From positions 124,001 to 188,000 of the forward strand of contig NZ_JAARML010000003.1 of assembly GCF_011759375.1 (NCBI RefSeq): 64,000 nucleotides of DNA. The letters are read 5' to 3'. The translations under genes were made by a program, and so were the position numbers. Below the pieces are notes generated by a model. It did not search any database. It saw only the letters and a program-made list of their open reading frames with translations, and was not told the origin of the DNA. The DNA is from Paraflavitalea devenefica (GTDB taxonomy: Bacteria > Bacteroidota > Bacteroidia > Chitinophagales > Chitinophagaceae). Below are positions 9,460-18,972 of the stretch, piece by piece (position 1 is the stretch's first letter; every line of letters starts with the position of its first letter).

Positions 9460-10086
9460 TTATACAATCCTTTCGCTCAGGGCTTTGGCGATGGCTTCCT
9501 TGCCACAGTTGACATGGAGCTTCTGGTAGATGTTTTTCAGGTGGGCGCGTACGGTGTCGAAAGCCAGTTTCATTTCCGATGCAATGAGTTTAATGCTGTA
9601 TCCTTTGGACAGCCATTGCAGTACTTCTATTTCCCGGGGCGAGAGGTTGTATTTATTGGCTTCCGGCTTTGACTGGAAAGTGCTCAATACTTTTTTGGCG
9701 ATGGTGGGCGACATGGGCGCGCCTCCTTCCAGTACTTCCTGTATAGCATCGAAGAGCCTGGCCGGTGGCGTCTTTTTCAGGAGGTAGCCATTGGCGCCGG
9801 CGCAGAGGCACTGGAAGAGCTTTTCATCATCTTCAAAAACGGTGTACATGATCACTGCCGTTTTGGGTTGCGCTTCCTTGATCAATTGTACGCCCCGGAT
9901 GCCCGATTCGCCCGGCATATCAATGTCCATGAGTACTACATCGGGCTTGTATACCCGTGCAATATTGGCGGCATCATTACAGGTATTGTAATCGCCTACC
10001 ACATCGTAATCATTCATTTTTAAGAGGTAGGCCAGCGATTCCCGCAGCCTGTCGTTATCTTCAAAAATGGCAATCCTGGCTATCAT
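9460..10086 (-). CDS. NarL/FixJ-type response regulator
   Basis: Two-component transcription factor. The receiver domain (about 1-120) shows the acidic pair in IFEDND, the phospho-acceptor Asp in VVLMDIDMPGESG near residue 54, the Thr in MYTVFED and the Lys in GYLLKKTPP. The LuxR-type HTH (about 145-208) shows LSPREIEVLQWLSKGYSIKLIASEMKLA and VRAHLKNIYQKL. The genes upstream on the same strand are a small lipoprotein and a HisKA_3 sensor kinase, the kinase class that normally phosphorylates NarL-type regulators, so they are the likely partners. Confidence 0.93.
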   Translation of the reverse strand: MIARIAIFEDNDRLRESLAYLLKMNDYDVVGDYNTCNDAANIARVYKPDVVLMDIDMPGESGIRGVQLIKEAQPKTAVIMYTVFEDDEKLFQCLCAGANGYLLKKTPPARLFDAIQEVLEGGAPMSPTIAKKVLSTFQSKPEANKYNLSPREIEVLQWLSKGYSIKLIASEMKLAFDTVRAHLKNIYQKLHVNCGKEAIAKALSERIV

Positions 10087-10178
10087 ACCCTAAAGGTAAG
10101 ATTCTGGTACTACTAAGTGGTATCGCTCATTTGAGGGATGAAACCGGATACAGGGACCGCTGGCCGTAAACCGGCTGG

Positions 10179-10583
10179 TTATCTCGCAAACCAATAGGCC
10201 GCAGAGGTCTCCTTGATACCGTTGCATCCATTCTGGTCGGATGCTGTAAACCAGGGAGTACGGCTATCATCCCAGAGACCGAATAAATAGGCAATGTCCT
10301 TATCAACATCAAATTTGCCCAGGTTATTGGTGACCACTGATCCCAATGGTTTGGGGTCGGAAGACAAGGGTAAGGGTTGATTGTTTACAAAAAAATAGAC
10401 CCTGGTGCCCGGGCGAAACCCTTCCCCTTTTAAGGTGAACCTTGTTAATGTTTGAAATCGTTTAGGAATAACATCGAGGGTTGATCTGCAAGGGGGATTG
10501 TCATTACAGCCTGTTATTGTAACTGTCAATATTACCGAGGTTATGACCAACCCTAAAGTTGATGGAATGCTTTGCTTTTTCAT
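10179..10583 (-). CDS. Small lipoprotein with IPT-like region, between kinase and regulator
   Basis: A 134-residue putative lipoprotein. A hydrophobic signal (SIPSTLGLVITSVILTVTITGC) ends in a lipobox with Cys26. The segment TLTRFTLKGEGFRPGTRVYFFVNNQ resembles the first strands of an IPT/TIG immunoglobulin-like fold, though this is my reading of a pattern. The C-terminus has two extra Cys (near residues 32 and 120) that could pair. It sits between the sensor kinase and the response regulator on the same strand, which suggests a periplasmic accessory or sensing role; that is inference. No homologue is recognised. Confidence 0.65.
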   Translation of the reverse strand: MKKQSIPSTLGLVITSVILTVTITGCNDNPPCRSTLDVIPKRFQTLTRFTLKGEGFRPGTRVYFFVNNQPLPLSSDPKPLGSVVTNNLGKFDVDKDIAYLFGLWDDSRTPWFTASDQNGCNGIKETSAAYWFAR

Positions 10584-10782
10584 GCTACATTTATATTAAT
10601 TATTAGGAATAACCCATACGCGGGTGTTCGATGCAAATGTTCGGAAAAAGAGAAGCGGTTGTCAATCGTCTTTAACGGGTAACGCAATGTAGTATTGAAA
10701 TAGGACAGGCCCTATGTATTAAGGGGATACATTTTTTATACCACGAAGCGGTAATACTCATATAGGAATAGCTTCCATTTTA

Positions 10783-13700
10783 TCACTGTATGAGGAAAGA
10801 AATAGTTGTGCAGGTACCATTGCCGGGAGTGGATTGTATTTTTATGGAACCATTCCATTTCTGCACCCGCTGACGCATGTTCTTCAATCCATTCCGGTGG
10901 GTAGTTTGTGTGATATCAAAACCCTTGCCATCATCCTCAATAGTCATGCGCAATTGATTATGTTCCAACCATACACGGATAGACACATTTCTTGCAGCAG
11001 CATGTTTGTAGATGTTGTTAATAGCTTCCTTAAATAGCAGGAAACAATCCCGGCGCTGCTCCATATTCAATTTGCGCTTTGCAAAATGTTCATCGAGTTG
11101 CAAAGTGTAATGGATGTTGGCGCCATCAAAGATCTCGGCTGCATAGCGCCGCATACGGGCTACGGTTTGTTCCAGTGTATCATTGTTGGTATTGATGCTC
11201 CATACAATGTCATCCAGGGCTTGGCTTGAGTTGTGTACTTCCTCGGAAATACGGTTGAGGAATAGCTCCGCTTCTTCCTGCTGTTTCAGCTTTTGGCGAC
11301 TTAACTCTGATAGGATGTTGATATTGGTTAGGGTAGATCCTATATCATCATGCAGGTCGGTGGCAATGCGGTTCCGCACTTTTTGCATAGCGATCAACTG
11401 GTTAATACGATACTGGTACAGCAGGTAGAGGAAGGTGCCCAGCGCCAACACGCACAGGCCGATAAACCACCATGTTTTCCAGAAGGGCGGCGTGATGATG
11501 ATGGAAAGGGTGGCCAGGGGATCATCTTTGCTAACAGTCTGTCCCAATGCCCGGACCCTGAAAGTGTATTCTCCCGGTGGAATGTTGGTGTATGCTGCAT
11601 AGCTCCTGTTGCCTGCATCAATCCAGTTCTTGTCGTAAGGGTATAACTGGTAGTAATAACTGAATTTACCCGGCGCTACAAAGTCCAGGGCAGCAAAGTT
11701 AAAAGAGAGTGAGTTCTGATGCCAGGCCAGCTTTAGTATTTTTTTATAGGTGATAGACGTATCTCCTTTCCAGGATTCATTATTAATGGTAGCCTGGGTA
11801 ATGACAACCGGCGGGTATGGATTTTTAACCAGGTCATTGAATTTGGCCGGGTCAAACCAGTTAAGGCCATTTGTACCGCCGAAATACAAGGTGCCATCGG
11901 TATCCGCATAATAAGCGCCCGTATTGAATTCATTACCCTGCAAACCGTCTTCTACCGTAAACAAACTAAAATGAGTGCGGTTGGTCTGCTCCAGGTCGGC
12001 CGGAGGCATAAAACGGGTAATTCCTTTATTGGTGCTCATCCATAAAGCACCTTGCCTGTCAGGAACAATGCTATAGATCGTATTGTTGGGCAAACCTTTA
12101 TTTTCATTAATCGTATAGGACCTCGCCGAAACAATATCATAAATGATCATTCCCTCTCCAAGTGTACCGATCCATAATAACGGAGATTGGAAGTAAATGC
12201 ATTTCAGGATATAACTCTGACGCTTGACATGTTGTAGTATTATTTCAGTAGGCAGGATAGAAAAGTCTTCGGTGTTGATATTGTAGAATTGTATGCCTTC
12301 GTTTTCAAATCCCAGGCATAATACCGAATCACTGATGGGTGTAATGGCGCGGACGTTATTGTCGGCAATGCTATTGGGATCAGCAGGGTTGTGCCTGAAG
12401 TTTTTGATCAATCCCTGCTGCTTATCCAATAAGCAAAGGCCCGCATTCCGCGTACCCAGCCAGGCCCTGTTACTACCGGCTGCCTGCATGCACCATACAG
12501 TATGATCTGGCAGCCAGGACTTCCCTTTACCTTGTGGGATAAAAGCAGTTTTGATGCTTTTGGTTTGCCTGTCTATGATCAAAAGTCCATTATCCTGTGT
12601 GCCCACCCAGGTGTCATTGGCATCAGCATGCAGGGAAACAATTCGCTCGCTGCTGTCGGCCCTGCGTGCAGCCGCCAGCAGGTTTACCCGGGTCAATTTA
12701 TGGTTACCTATATCGGTTGCATAGCTAAGGCCACTGTAGGAAGTGCCAATCCATATGCCTCCTTCAGGGTCGATAGTGATAGCACGCACCTGTTCTATCG
12801 GTATGTTTTTGGGTAAAGCCTTTTTGGAGAGCAGGGAGAAAATGTTCAGGCGCTTATCATACAGGCTCACACCGCCTCCGTCGGTACCTACCCACATGCC
12901 GCCCAGCTTGTCGGGCTGGATACAAAGCACATCATTATAACTCAATGAACCAGGTTTGTCATCATCCGATTTGAATTGTCGCACGGTGGCATCTTTCATA
13001 TTGATAATGTACAATCCGTTGCTCAATGTGCCTACCCATAAGCACCCTTCCTCATCAGTTCTTATTGCCTGTATCACCAGGTTGGCAGGCAGGGCTTGCA
13101 GGCTATTAAAACCGGTAAATGGCCTGAATGCAGTATCCCGGGGGCTTTTTACGTAGAGTCCTTTGGCATAGGTGCCCACCCACAGGTTGCCGGTGGCATC
13201 TTCTTCCAATACACTACAGGAAATAAAGGGAGCGGTTGTACGGTACAGGAACCGGGTTGTTTTTGACTGGCCCGGTGTAATAACAGTAATGCCATTATTG
13301 GTAAGCACCCAGCTTTGTTTATTACGGCTTTGAAAGATGAACTGAATGCTGTCGCTATTCAGTGGGCCATTGCGTTTGGTATAATGGATGGTTTTACGGG
13401 TGGCGGTATCATGGTAAAACAGTCCATCCCTTTCCGTGCCTATCCAGAGCGCTCCCTTTTCATCCTGCCGGAAGCAGCTCACCGGCGGCAGTATAGTTCC
13501 TGAAGAGAGGGCTTTATAAGGAGTGGAGGAATCATTATACAGGTTGAATCTTTCCAGCCTGCCCCCACTGGTAATAAGCCACAGGTCATGGTTGATACCT
13601 GGAATGATCTTTCCCAGCCGGCTATAGGCAGGGGTAGTGATATCGTCAAAATTCTTCCGGAAGATCGCAAATCCTTTACCATCATAGCGGTTTAATCCAT

Positions 13701-13869
13701 CCTGTGTGGCAAACCATAAAAAGCCTTTCCCGTCATTGGCAATATCAATGACGCTGTTTTGTGAAAGCCCCTGGTTAATATCAATAGTCCGGAAGGAATA
13801 GGTAGCCTGTTGTGCCGCAGCATGGATATGCAGGAGCAAAATACACCATATAGAGAGCCTTGTATGCAT
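10783..13869 (-). CDS. Two-component-regulator propeller sensor kinase (HisKA_3)
   Basis: Membrane sensor histidine kinase of 1028 residues. The start is the ATG of MHTRLSIWCILLLHIHAAAQ, which gives a clean signal peptide; the in-frame TTG eight codons earlier is less likely. The periplasmic part has many propeller repeats of the type GLSQNSVIDIANDGKGFLWFATQDGLNRYDG and WVGT-NGL, then a Y_Y_Y domain (about 680-770), one membrane helix (WWFIGLCVLALGTFLYLLY) and the kinase. The phospho-acceptor is His in IATDLHDDIGSTL near residue 840, followed by an ATPase domain with EAINNIYKHAAA and IEDDGKGFD. It lacks a receiver or AraC domain, so it is a stand-alone kinase that probably signals to the NarL-type regulator downstream. 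Such sensors often detect polysaccharide fragments. Confidence 0.92.
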   Translation of the reverse strand: MHTRLSIWCILLLHIHAAAQQATYSFRTIDINQGLSQNSVIDIANDGKGFLWFATQDGLNRYDGKGFAIFRKNFDDITTPAYSRLGKIIPGINHDLWLITSGGRLERFNLYNDSSTPYKALSSGTILPPVSCFRQDEKGALWIGTERDGLFYHDTATRKTIHYTKRNGPLNSDSIQFIFQSRNKQSWVLTNNGITVITPGQSKTTRFLYRTTAPFISCSVLEEDATGNLWVGTYAKGLYVKSPRDTAFRPFTGFNSLQALPANLVIQAIRTDEEGCLWVGTLSNGLYIINMKDATVRQFKSDDDKPGSLSYNDVLCIQPDKLGGMWVGTDGGGVSLYDKRLNIFSLLSKKALPKNIPIEQVRAITIDPEGGIWIGTSYSGLSYATDIGNHKLTRVNLLAAARRADSSERIVSLHADANDTWVGTQDNGLLIIDRQTKSIKTAFIPQGKGKSWLPDHTVWCMQAAGSNRAWLGTRNAGLCLLDKQQGLIKNFRHNPADPNSIADNNVRAITPISDSVLCLGFENEGIQFYNINTEDFSILPTEIILQHVKRQSYILKCIYFQSPLLWIGTLGEGMIIYDIVSARSYTINENKGLPNNTIYSIVPDRQGALWMSTNKGITRFMPPADLEQTNRTHFSLFTVEDGLQGNEFNTGAYYADTDGTLYFGGTNGLNWFDPAKFNDLVKNPYPPVVITQATINNESWKGDTSITYKKILKLAWHQNSLSFNFAALDFVAPGKFSYYYQLYPYDKNWIDAGNRSYAAYTNIPPGEYTFRVRALGQTVSKDDPLATLSIIITPPFWKTWWFIGLCVLALGTFLYLLYQYRINQLIAMQKVRNRIATDLHDDIGSTLTNINILSELSRQKLKQQEEAELFLNRISEEVHNSSQALDDIVWSINTNNDTLEQTVARMRRYAAEIFDGANIHYTLQLDEHFAKRKLNMEQRRDCFLLFKEAINNIYKHAAARNVSIRVWLEHNQLRMTIEDDGKGFDITQTTHRNGLKNMRQRVQKWNGSIKIQSTPGNGTCTTISFLIQ

Positions 13870-13955
13870 GGGATAAGCAGGATCGGGAGTCAAATTACTG
13901 GAATTTATTGGGATTGTTTCTGGAGGTTTTAGCCGGGAAGGCGGAAAGGCGGGAA

Positions 13956-13985
13956 GGGCTTCGACAGGCTCAGCCTAGCCTGACA
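13956..13985. repeat. Interspersed TTCGACAGGCTCAG repeat, copy 1
   Basis: A copy of the CTTCGACAGGCTCAG element with the tail CCTAGCCTGACA. It is internally palindromic (CAGGCT and AGCCTG). Other copies are at 30675, 39214, 39877 and, diverged, 50849. It lies in the gap between the sensor kinase and the methyltransferase. Confidence 0.75.
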
Positions 13986-14017
13986 AACAGCCCTCACTAT
14001 TCATTATCTTGCACGGG

Positions 14018-15187
14018 ATGAAATTTTTTGCTCATCTGAATACAGCGGTACAGGTTCTTACAGGTTACAAAGGGCAGCAGCCCTTCGGCATTTTTATTAA
14101 GGACTTCTTCAAACAGGATAAGAAGTATGGCTCGCGCGACCGGAAGAGCATCAGCCATCTCTGTTATTGTTATTTCCGGTTGGGAAAAGTATTGCCGGAT
14201 ATGCCGGTGGAAGAGAGGATAGTGGTGGGATTGTTCCTGTGCTCCAGCGCGCCCAATGAGATGCTGGGACAATTGAAGCCGGAATGGAATGCGGCAGCAG
14301 CGTTGAGTGTGGAGGAGAAATGTTCAATGCTCAATGCTCTCCCGATAGCTATCGGGACCGTTCTCAATATTTTTCCCTGGAAAGAAGCCCTCAGCGGGGG
14401 ACTGGATCATGCTGCGTTCTGTAATTCTTTCCTTGTACAGCCTCACCTGTTCCTGCGCATAAGACCGGGTAAACAGGCCGTAGTACAGCAAAAGCTGGAA
14501 GCGGCGGGTATCCTGTCTACCCGATTGAATGAAAGTTGTATTGCCTTGCCCAATGCGTCGAAGGTGGATGAGGTGATCCGGCTTAATAAAGAGGCGGTGA
14601 TACAGGATTACAGTTCACAAAGGGTAGGGGAGTTTCTGCTACCTTCCAAGTCCGGAATTGCTGTGTGGGATTGTTGTGCGGCCAGTGGGGGTAAGTCTAT
14701 CCTGGCCTGGGATGTGTTAGGTCCTCTTGACCTTACTGTTTCCGATGTGCGGGAATCCATTATTGCCAATCTGAAAAAACGCTTTGCCGAAGCCGGTATC
14801 AATAAGTATAAATCGTTTGTTGCTGATCTTAGTGATCCCCGTTCATTCCTGCCTGTTGAGATAAGACCTGATCTCATTATTGCCGATGTTCCCTGTTCGG
14901 GATCCGGTACCTGGAGCCGTACGCCGGAGCAGTTGTATTATTTCGATATAGCCGCCATTCAACGCTATAGCAGTCTGCAAAAGAAGATCGTGCACCGTGT
15001 ATGGGAAAAGCTGAACCCCGGCGGTCACCTGCTGTATATTACCTGTTCTGTATTTAAAGCCGAAAATGAGGAGGTGGTAAACTTTATGCAGCAACAGTTT
15101 TCCCTACAGGTTGTAAAGATGGAATTACTAAAAGGATATGATCAGCAGGCTGATAGTATGTTTGCGGCGTTGATGCGAAAGCTGTAA
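14018..15187 (+). CDS. RsmB/NOP2-family RNA (cytosine-C5) methyltransferase
   Basis: SAM-dependent m5C RNA methyltransferase of 389 residues. The catalytic core shows motif I as AVWDCCAASGGKSILAWD near residue 215, motif IV IADVPCSGSGTWSR near residue 288 and motif VI LYITCSVFKAENEEVV near residue 335; PCSG and TCS carry the two catalytic cysteines of the family. The ATG at 14018 is preferred over a TTG nine bases upstream. The N-terminal about 130 residues do not look like a NusB domain, so the exact target (rRNA or tRNA) is uncertain. Motif I has CAASGGK in place of the commoner CAAPGGK, a conservative change. Confidence 0.88.
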   Translation: MKFFAHLNTAVQVLTGYKGQQPFGIFIKDFFKQDKKYGSRDRKSISHLCYCYFRLGKVLPDMPVEERIVVGLFLCSSAPNEMLGQLKPEWNAAAALSVEEKCSMLNALPIAIGTVLNIFPWKEALSGGLDHAAFCNSFLVQPHLFLRIRPGKQAVVQQKLEAAGILSTRLNESCIALPNASKVDEVIRLNKEAVIQDYSSQRVGEFLLPSKSGIAVWDCCAASGGKSILAWDVLGPLDLTVSDVRESIIANLKKRFAEAGINKYKSFVADLSDPRSFLPVEIRPDLIIADVPCSGSGTWSRTPEQLYYFDIAAIQRYSSLQKKIVHRVWEKLNPGGHLLYITCSVFKAENEEVVNFMQQQFSLQVVKMELLKGYDQQADSMFAALMRKL

Positions 15188-15220
15188 TGGCTGGGGTGGC
15201 AAGGCTACAAAACGGCGATA

Positions 15221-15913
15221 TCAGGTGATGGGGTGACTATTGAGGCGTATGTTCTTTGGTCTCGGGCAGGTTGAGTGAAGGCCATCTATGTGTTCAAAGA
15301 GGGTATCATCTATGCTGTTCCACATCGGGTCCAGAATGAAATCTATACCTTCTCTGCGTGCAAGTTTGGACGCAGGGACAAAATCAGCATCTCCGGAAAT
15401 TAAGATTATCTGGCTAACAAATTTTTTTAAGGTGAGGGTAGCTATATCAACGCCAATTTTCATATCAATGCCTTTCTGGCGTAAGTCATAGGACACATCG
15501 GTGTCCTTTAAGTTGGCGATGGTTATTTTTCCATCAATCAGGTCTTTAGTCAATCCGGGCTTCAGTGACCAGTTTTTAGAATCTTTTATCATGCCAAGCC
15601 TCAATGCTATTTTCCTTTTTTTCTTTAGTTCTTCAAAGAAGGTCAGCCGGAACTTATACTGGTCGGTTTTGCTAAAGTCTATTATTTTTTTAGTTACCGG
15701 GTTATGTACTTTCTTATCAAAAGGAATGCAGTCATAATAGAATATACGGTAAAGGTTGTCGCCTGCACGCAGATGCTTGCGCGCCAAGGTATAAAGATTT
15801 ACGGCAACCATTTCGGGAGTATGATCCCTGGATGTGTTAATAAGCGTATTGTATCGTTTAAGGAAAAAACTTCCGTCTATTAATATAGCGACGGAATGCT
15901 TGTGGTGAGGCAT
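15221..15913 (-). CDS. NYN-domain (LabA-like) protein, putative RNase
   Basis: A PIN-like NYN domain of the LabA type, expected to be a metal-dependent RNase or nucleic-acid-binding protein. The acidic active-site residues are visible: VAILIDGSFFLKRYN (residues 8-22), IDMKIGVDIATL, and IILISGDADFVPASKLARREGIDFILDP (about 170-200). The middle (about 75-130) is a basic Lys-rich insertion containing FFEELKKKRKIALRL. It is a single gene behind a long hairpin (15933-16010). NYN proteins occur in housekeeping and defence settings; nothing nearby favours defence. Confidence 0.82.
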   Translation of the reverse strand: MPHHKHSVAILIDGSFFLKRYNTLINTSRDHTPEMVAVNLYTLARKHLRAGDNLYRIFYYDCIPFDKKVHNPVTKKIIDFSKTDQYKFRLTFFEELKKKRKIALRLGMIKDSKNWSLKPGLTKDLIDGKITIANLKDTDVSYDLRQKGIDMKIGVDIATLTLKKFVSQIILISGDADFVPASKLARREGIDFILDPMWNSIDDTLFEHIDGLHSTCPRPKNIRLNSHPIT

Positions 15914-15932
15914 GCAAATCGCAGTTAGAGGT

Positions 15933-16010
15933 AAAAAAAATTGCTCCTGGGTAGGGCATTCTCGCTATGAAGTAAAAAGATAACAATTGAGAAATGCGTA
16001 AGCCAGGAGC
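15933..16010 (-). terminator. Long-loop hairpin with U8 tail: terminator or attenuator before the NYN gene
   Basis: On the minus strand GCTCCTGG pairs with CCAGGAGC across 52 bases, and an inner GCATTTCTC/GAGAATGC pair extends the structure with one bulge. Eight T follow at once (15933-15940). It ends 20 bases before the NYN start, so it may end transcripts from the subtilisin gene upstream or act as a leader attenuator. A partial extra copy, TTGCTCCCTG, is at 16069-16078. Confidence 0.6.
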
Positions 16011-16097
16011 ACTATGGTACAATAAAGATAAAGGAGAAAAAATATATAACAAAATAATATTTGAAAAATATTGCTCCCTGTTTAGTTATGCCAGGTT

Positions 16098-18071
16098 TTA
16101 TGGCATTTTTAATACCTGCTGGCCATAAAAGCGCTTACTGCCATCGTATAGTGAGACCCGGTACATGCCGCTCTGCCAGCCGGAGGTATAGATGGGCCAG
16201 CTAAAGTAGCCAGCGGGCTTGTTGATGACACGCTTATAGATGACCCTGCCCAGCATATCAGTTACCTGTATGCCCATATTGTTGATGATGCCCGGTGTAT
16301 TGAGCACGATAGTGAACTGCTGATTAAAAGGACTGGGCAATATGCGGATGGTATTGGCCGGGAAGCAAACTGTGTTGACAGCTTGTTGCACCGTACCTAT
16401 TTGAAAAGTGGTATCTGTGCCAATAGATTGAACGATGGTGTATGCTGCGAGACCATTGCCAGGTGTAGTAATGGTATCCTGCAGGGTATAGCTGTTGGCT
16501 TTGAACATTAAGGAAGCGGAGGCAACCTGTTTAATAGGAGTGAAGGTGATCTCGCCAGGCAGCTTTCGTGCGATGATATAGGTTACACTGGTATCATCTT
16601 TACTGCTCCATTGCAGGTTTACCACACAATTGTTAAGCGTACTGCCGGTTGTAGCCTGTTGTTCCAATAAGGAAACGAGGGCTTTCTTAAAGTCGGGCAA
16701 TCCATAGCCAAAGCGGTTATCCGGTGCATTGTATTTGTGTGCACTCTTTTGTACCGCCTCAATGATCTGCATGTTGCTTAGTTCGGGGAAAGCCTGCCAT
16801 AAGCAAGCTATCAGGCCAGCTATGTTGGGATTGGAAAGAGAAGTACCATTGCTGGATGCCGGTGCGCCGGTGAGGCCGGCAAATACAGTGCCCTGGCCTA
16901 CAGATACAATATTGGGTTTTACCCGGCCTGCGCCGTTTGGCCCCCAACTGCTGAAGGAAGCAATAGCGCCACTGGCATTGGTAGCTCCTACCGCCACCAC
17001 ACTGTCGCCATCGGCAGGACAGGATACAAATTTAAGGTCATCGGTTCTGGAGCCATTGTTACCGGCACTGTTCATAACGATGATGCCTTTGCGTGCAGCA
17101 TAGTCGGCGGCACGGGTAATAATGGAGGTATTGCCATCGCGTTGCGCGTAGCTGTGATCGAAGGCAGGATCATCAAAGTCAACATACCCGAGTGAGGAAG
17201 AGATCATATCGGCGCCGGCGCTGTCGGCAAATTCTGCTCCTGCCGCCCAGTATTGTTCTTCTACCGGGTATTCTGATGCGGCATCTTCCGTACGTAACAG
17301 CCAGTAGTTCGCATGCGGCGCTGTGCCTACAATGATCCCAGGCCTGTTGGCCGACATGATGCTGAAGCAATAAAGGCCATGGGTATGATCTTCTGTAACA
17401 CTGCTTTCATTGTTCACATAATCCCAGGTACCTAATATGCGGTTCTGTAAACGTACACTGTCAATGGCCGGGTTGGTGGTATAGTTGCGGAACCCTGCAT
17501 CCAGTACGGCTATGGTAATACCGTTGCCGGTAAGACCATGGTTGTGCAGGTATTCGCCGCGGTGAATATGGATCTGGTTGTAATTACTGCCATAGTTCAG
17601 GGCATCTGCACCGTTGACCCCTGCTGCCTGATCAATTGTTGCCTGGTCTAATGGGGTAATTGTTTCCGTGAATTTATTGGAGGTGTACTGCCTGCCGCCT
17701 GCCTGTGTTCTTAGTCCTATAGCCCCGGCAGCCTTTACAAAAGGAAAGCTGTTGATCTTAGCCAATGCGGCAGCATCGGTAGTCCGGATCAATACCTGGT
17801 TCAACCATTTGGAAGTATTGAGAATAGTAACAGTAGAGATCGCCCGGAGGCTATCGAGGTAGGCCGCTGATACCGGCAGATCGGTAGAATCTATGGAGAT
17901 ATGCTGTTTTGTTCTGCGCTCAAGGGCCTTGGCCGAGAGGTAGGTGGCGGGATTGGCCAAGGTATGCGTGGTCCCTTTTTTGTCTGTAAACTGGACGATG
18001 TAACGGGAATATTGGGCCCCGGCAGTAACACAAATACCTATAAGCGCTATAAGCGTAAAGATCTTCTTCAT
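16098..18071 (-). CDS. T9SS-sorted subtilisin-like serine protease (S8)
   Basis: Secreted S8 peptidase of 657 residues. The signal peptide is MKKIFTLIALIGICVTAGAQ. A propeptide-like region (about 21-120) precedes the catalytic domain, with Asp191 in TIAVLDAGF, His231 in DHTHGLYC, oxyanion Asn338 in SAGNNG and nucleophile Ser411 in SSNGTSLSNPNIAG (the usual GTSMA is GTSLS here). The last about 85 residues (from NTIRILPSPFNQQFTI to YGQQVLKMP) are a type A type IX secretion C-terminal domain, so the protein should be exported across the outer membrane and anchored or released. No partner gene is obvious. Confidence 0.92.
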   Translation of the reverse strand: MKKIFTLIALIGICVTAGAQYSRYIVQFTDKKGTTHTLANPATYLSAKALERRTKQHISIDSTDLPVSAAYLDSLRAISTVTILNTSKWLNQVLIRTTDAAALAKINSFPFVKAAGAIGLRTQAGGRQYTSNKFTETITPLDQATIDQAAGVNGADALNYGSNYNQIHIHRGEYLHNHGLTGNGITIAVLDAGFRNYTTNPAIDSVRLQNRILGTWDYVNNESSVTEDHTHGLYCFSIMSANRPGIIVGTAPHANYWLLRTEDAASEYPVEEQYWAAGAEFADSAGADMISSSLGYVDFDDPAFDHSYAQRDGNTSIITRAADYAARKGIIVMNSAGNNGSRTDDLKFVSCPADGDSVVAVGATNASGAIASFSSWGPNGAGRVKPNIVSVGQGTVFAGLTGAPASSNGTSLSNPNIAGLIACLWQAFPELSNMQIIEAVQKSAHKYNAPDNRFGYGLPDFKKALVSLLEQQATTGSTLNNCVVNLQWSSKDDTSVTYIIARKLPGEITFTPIKQVASASLMFKANSYTLQDTITTPGNGLAAYTIVQSIGTDTTFQIGTVQQAVNTVCFPANTIRILPSPFNQQFTIVLNTPGIINNMGIQVTDMLGRVIYKRVINKPAGYFSWPIYTSGWQSGMYRVSLYDGSKRFYGQQVLKMP

Positions 18072-18120
18072 GCAGATTTGTTTTGTAATTGCCTGCTGTA
18101 AAGAAAGGAGTGGCTGCCGG

Positions 18121-18891
18121 TTAATTATGGTCTAAGATCGTTAACCTGATTCCAAAGCCGACCCTTTGGCCATCGTTGGTAACCGGTGGCTGGTATTCCC
18201 ATATCGCTACTTCTTTATAGATGAGCCCGATATTTTTGGCATATTTCTCTACCCAAACGGTCTTTTGGGCAATCATGTCCGGATTTAGAATAGGCACGTT
18301 GGACGAATCCTGTACCTGTGTAACGGTAACCGTGCTGTCGTAATTTTTTCCATTCAGTTCGATGGTGGCGCCTGCCTCTTCATAGGTATAGTCCCAGAGA
18401 TGGATGTTCATGGCTGCGGTGAATTCGTATTGGTTGAAAGGCTCATCTGGCAAATAACCATTGCCTGTCCAGCTAAAGCCTTCTTTCATGGGACTTTGCA
18501 GTTTTATAAAACGAAGGTTGTTTTCGTATATTTCCAGGTAATTGTCGCCCGGTACTATTTCGTAGTCGATGTTGGCTTTCCAGTCATTTTCATTGGTGCT
18601 GTTGATATCGCGCAGGTAACGTTGTACCCGCCATGCCTGCCGGCCTAACTGATCGGTAGTAACTCCTTCCACCACGTCCTTAGCCTGGTAGGATACAATG
18701 AGCTCATCCAACCCGTAGTTGACAAAACGGAGCGAGTCTAACTGGTAGATGATGTATTTCCCCTGTTCCAACTGCGCATAGGCTGCCGGCTTATCATATA
18801 CTGTATCGTCGGTCTTTTTTTCGCAACTGTTCAGTACTGCGAGGAACAACAGGCAGGCGCACCATTGTATCAGGGTAAAGCATTTTTTCAT
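18121..18891 (-). CDS. Lipoprotein of unknown function
   Basis: Putative outer-membrane lipoprotein of 256 residues. The signal is MKKCFTLIQWCACLLFLAVLNSC with lipobox Cys23. The rest is soluble, mostly beta-strand in character (for example YIIYQLDSLRFVNYGLDELIVSYQAKD), and I do not recognise a domain. It lies 49 bases upstream of the T9SS protease on the same strand, so both may be one transcript. Confidence 0.75.
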   Translation of the reverse strand: MKKCFTLIQWCACLLFLAVLNSCEKKTDDTVYDKPAAYAQLEQGKYIIYQLDSLRFVNYGLDELIVSYQAKDVVEGVTTDQLGRQAWRVQRYLRDINSTNENDWKANIDYEIVPGDNYLEIYENNLRFIKLQSPMKEGFSWTGNGYLPDEPFNQYEFTAAMNIHLWDYTYEEAGATIELNGKNYDSTVTVTQVQDSSNVPILNPDMIAQKTVWVEKYAKNIGLIYKEVAIWEYQPPVTNDGQRVGFGIRLTILDHN

Positions 18892-18972
18892 GATAAACCG
18901 GTTAGATTCTATGGATATTGATAACGTCTCAGCGCATTATTTATTGCCTGAAAATCAGGTCTGAAGGAACCT

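Noticed and set aside
15221..15913. Toxin or defence role for the NYN protein
   Set aside because: No antitoxin-like or defence gene adjoins it; neighbours are housekeeping or secreted proteins.
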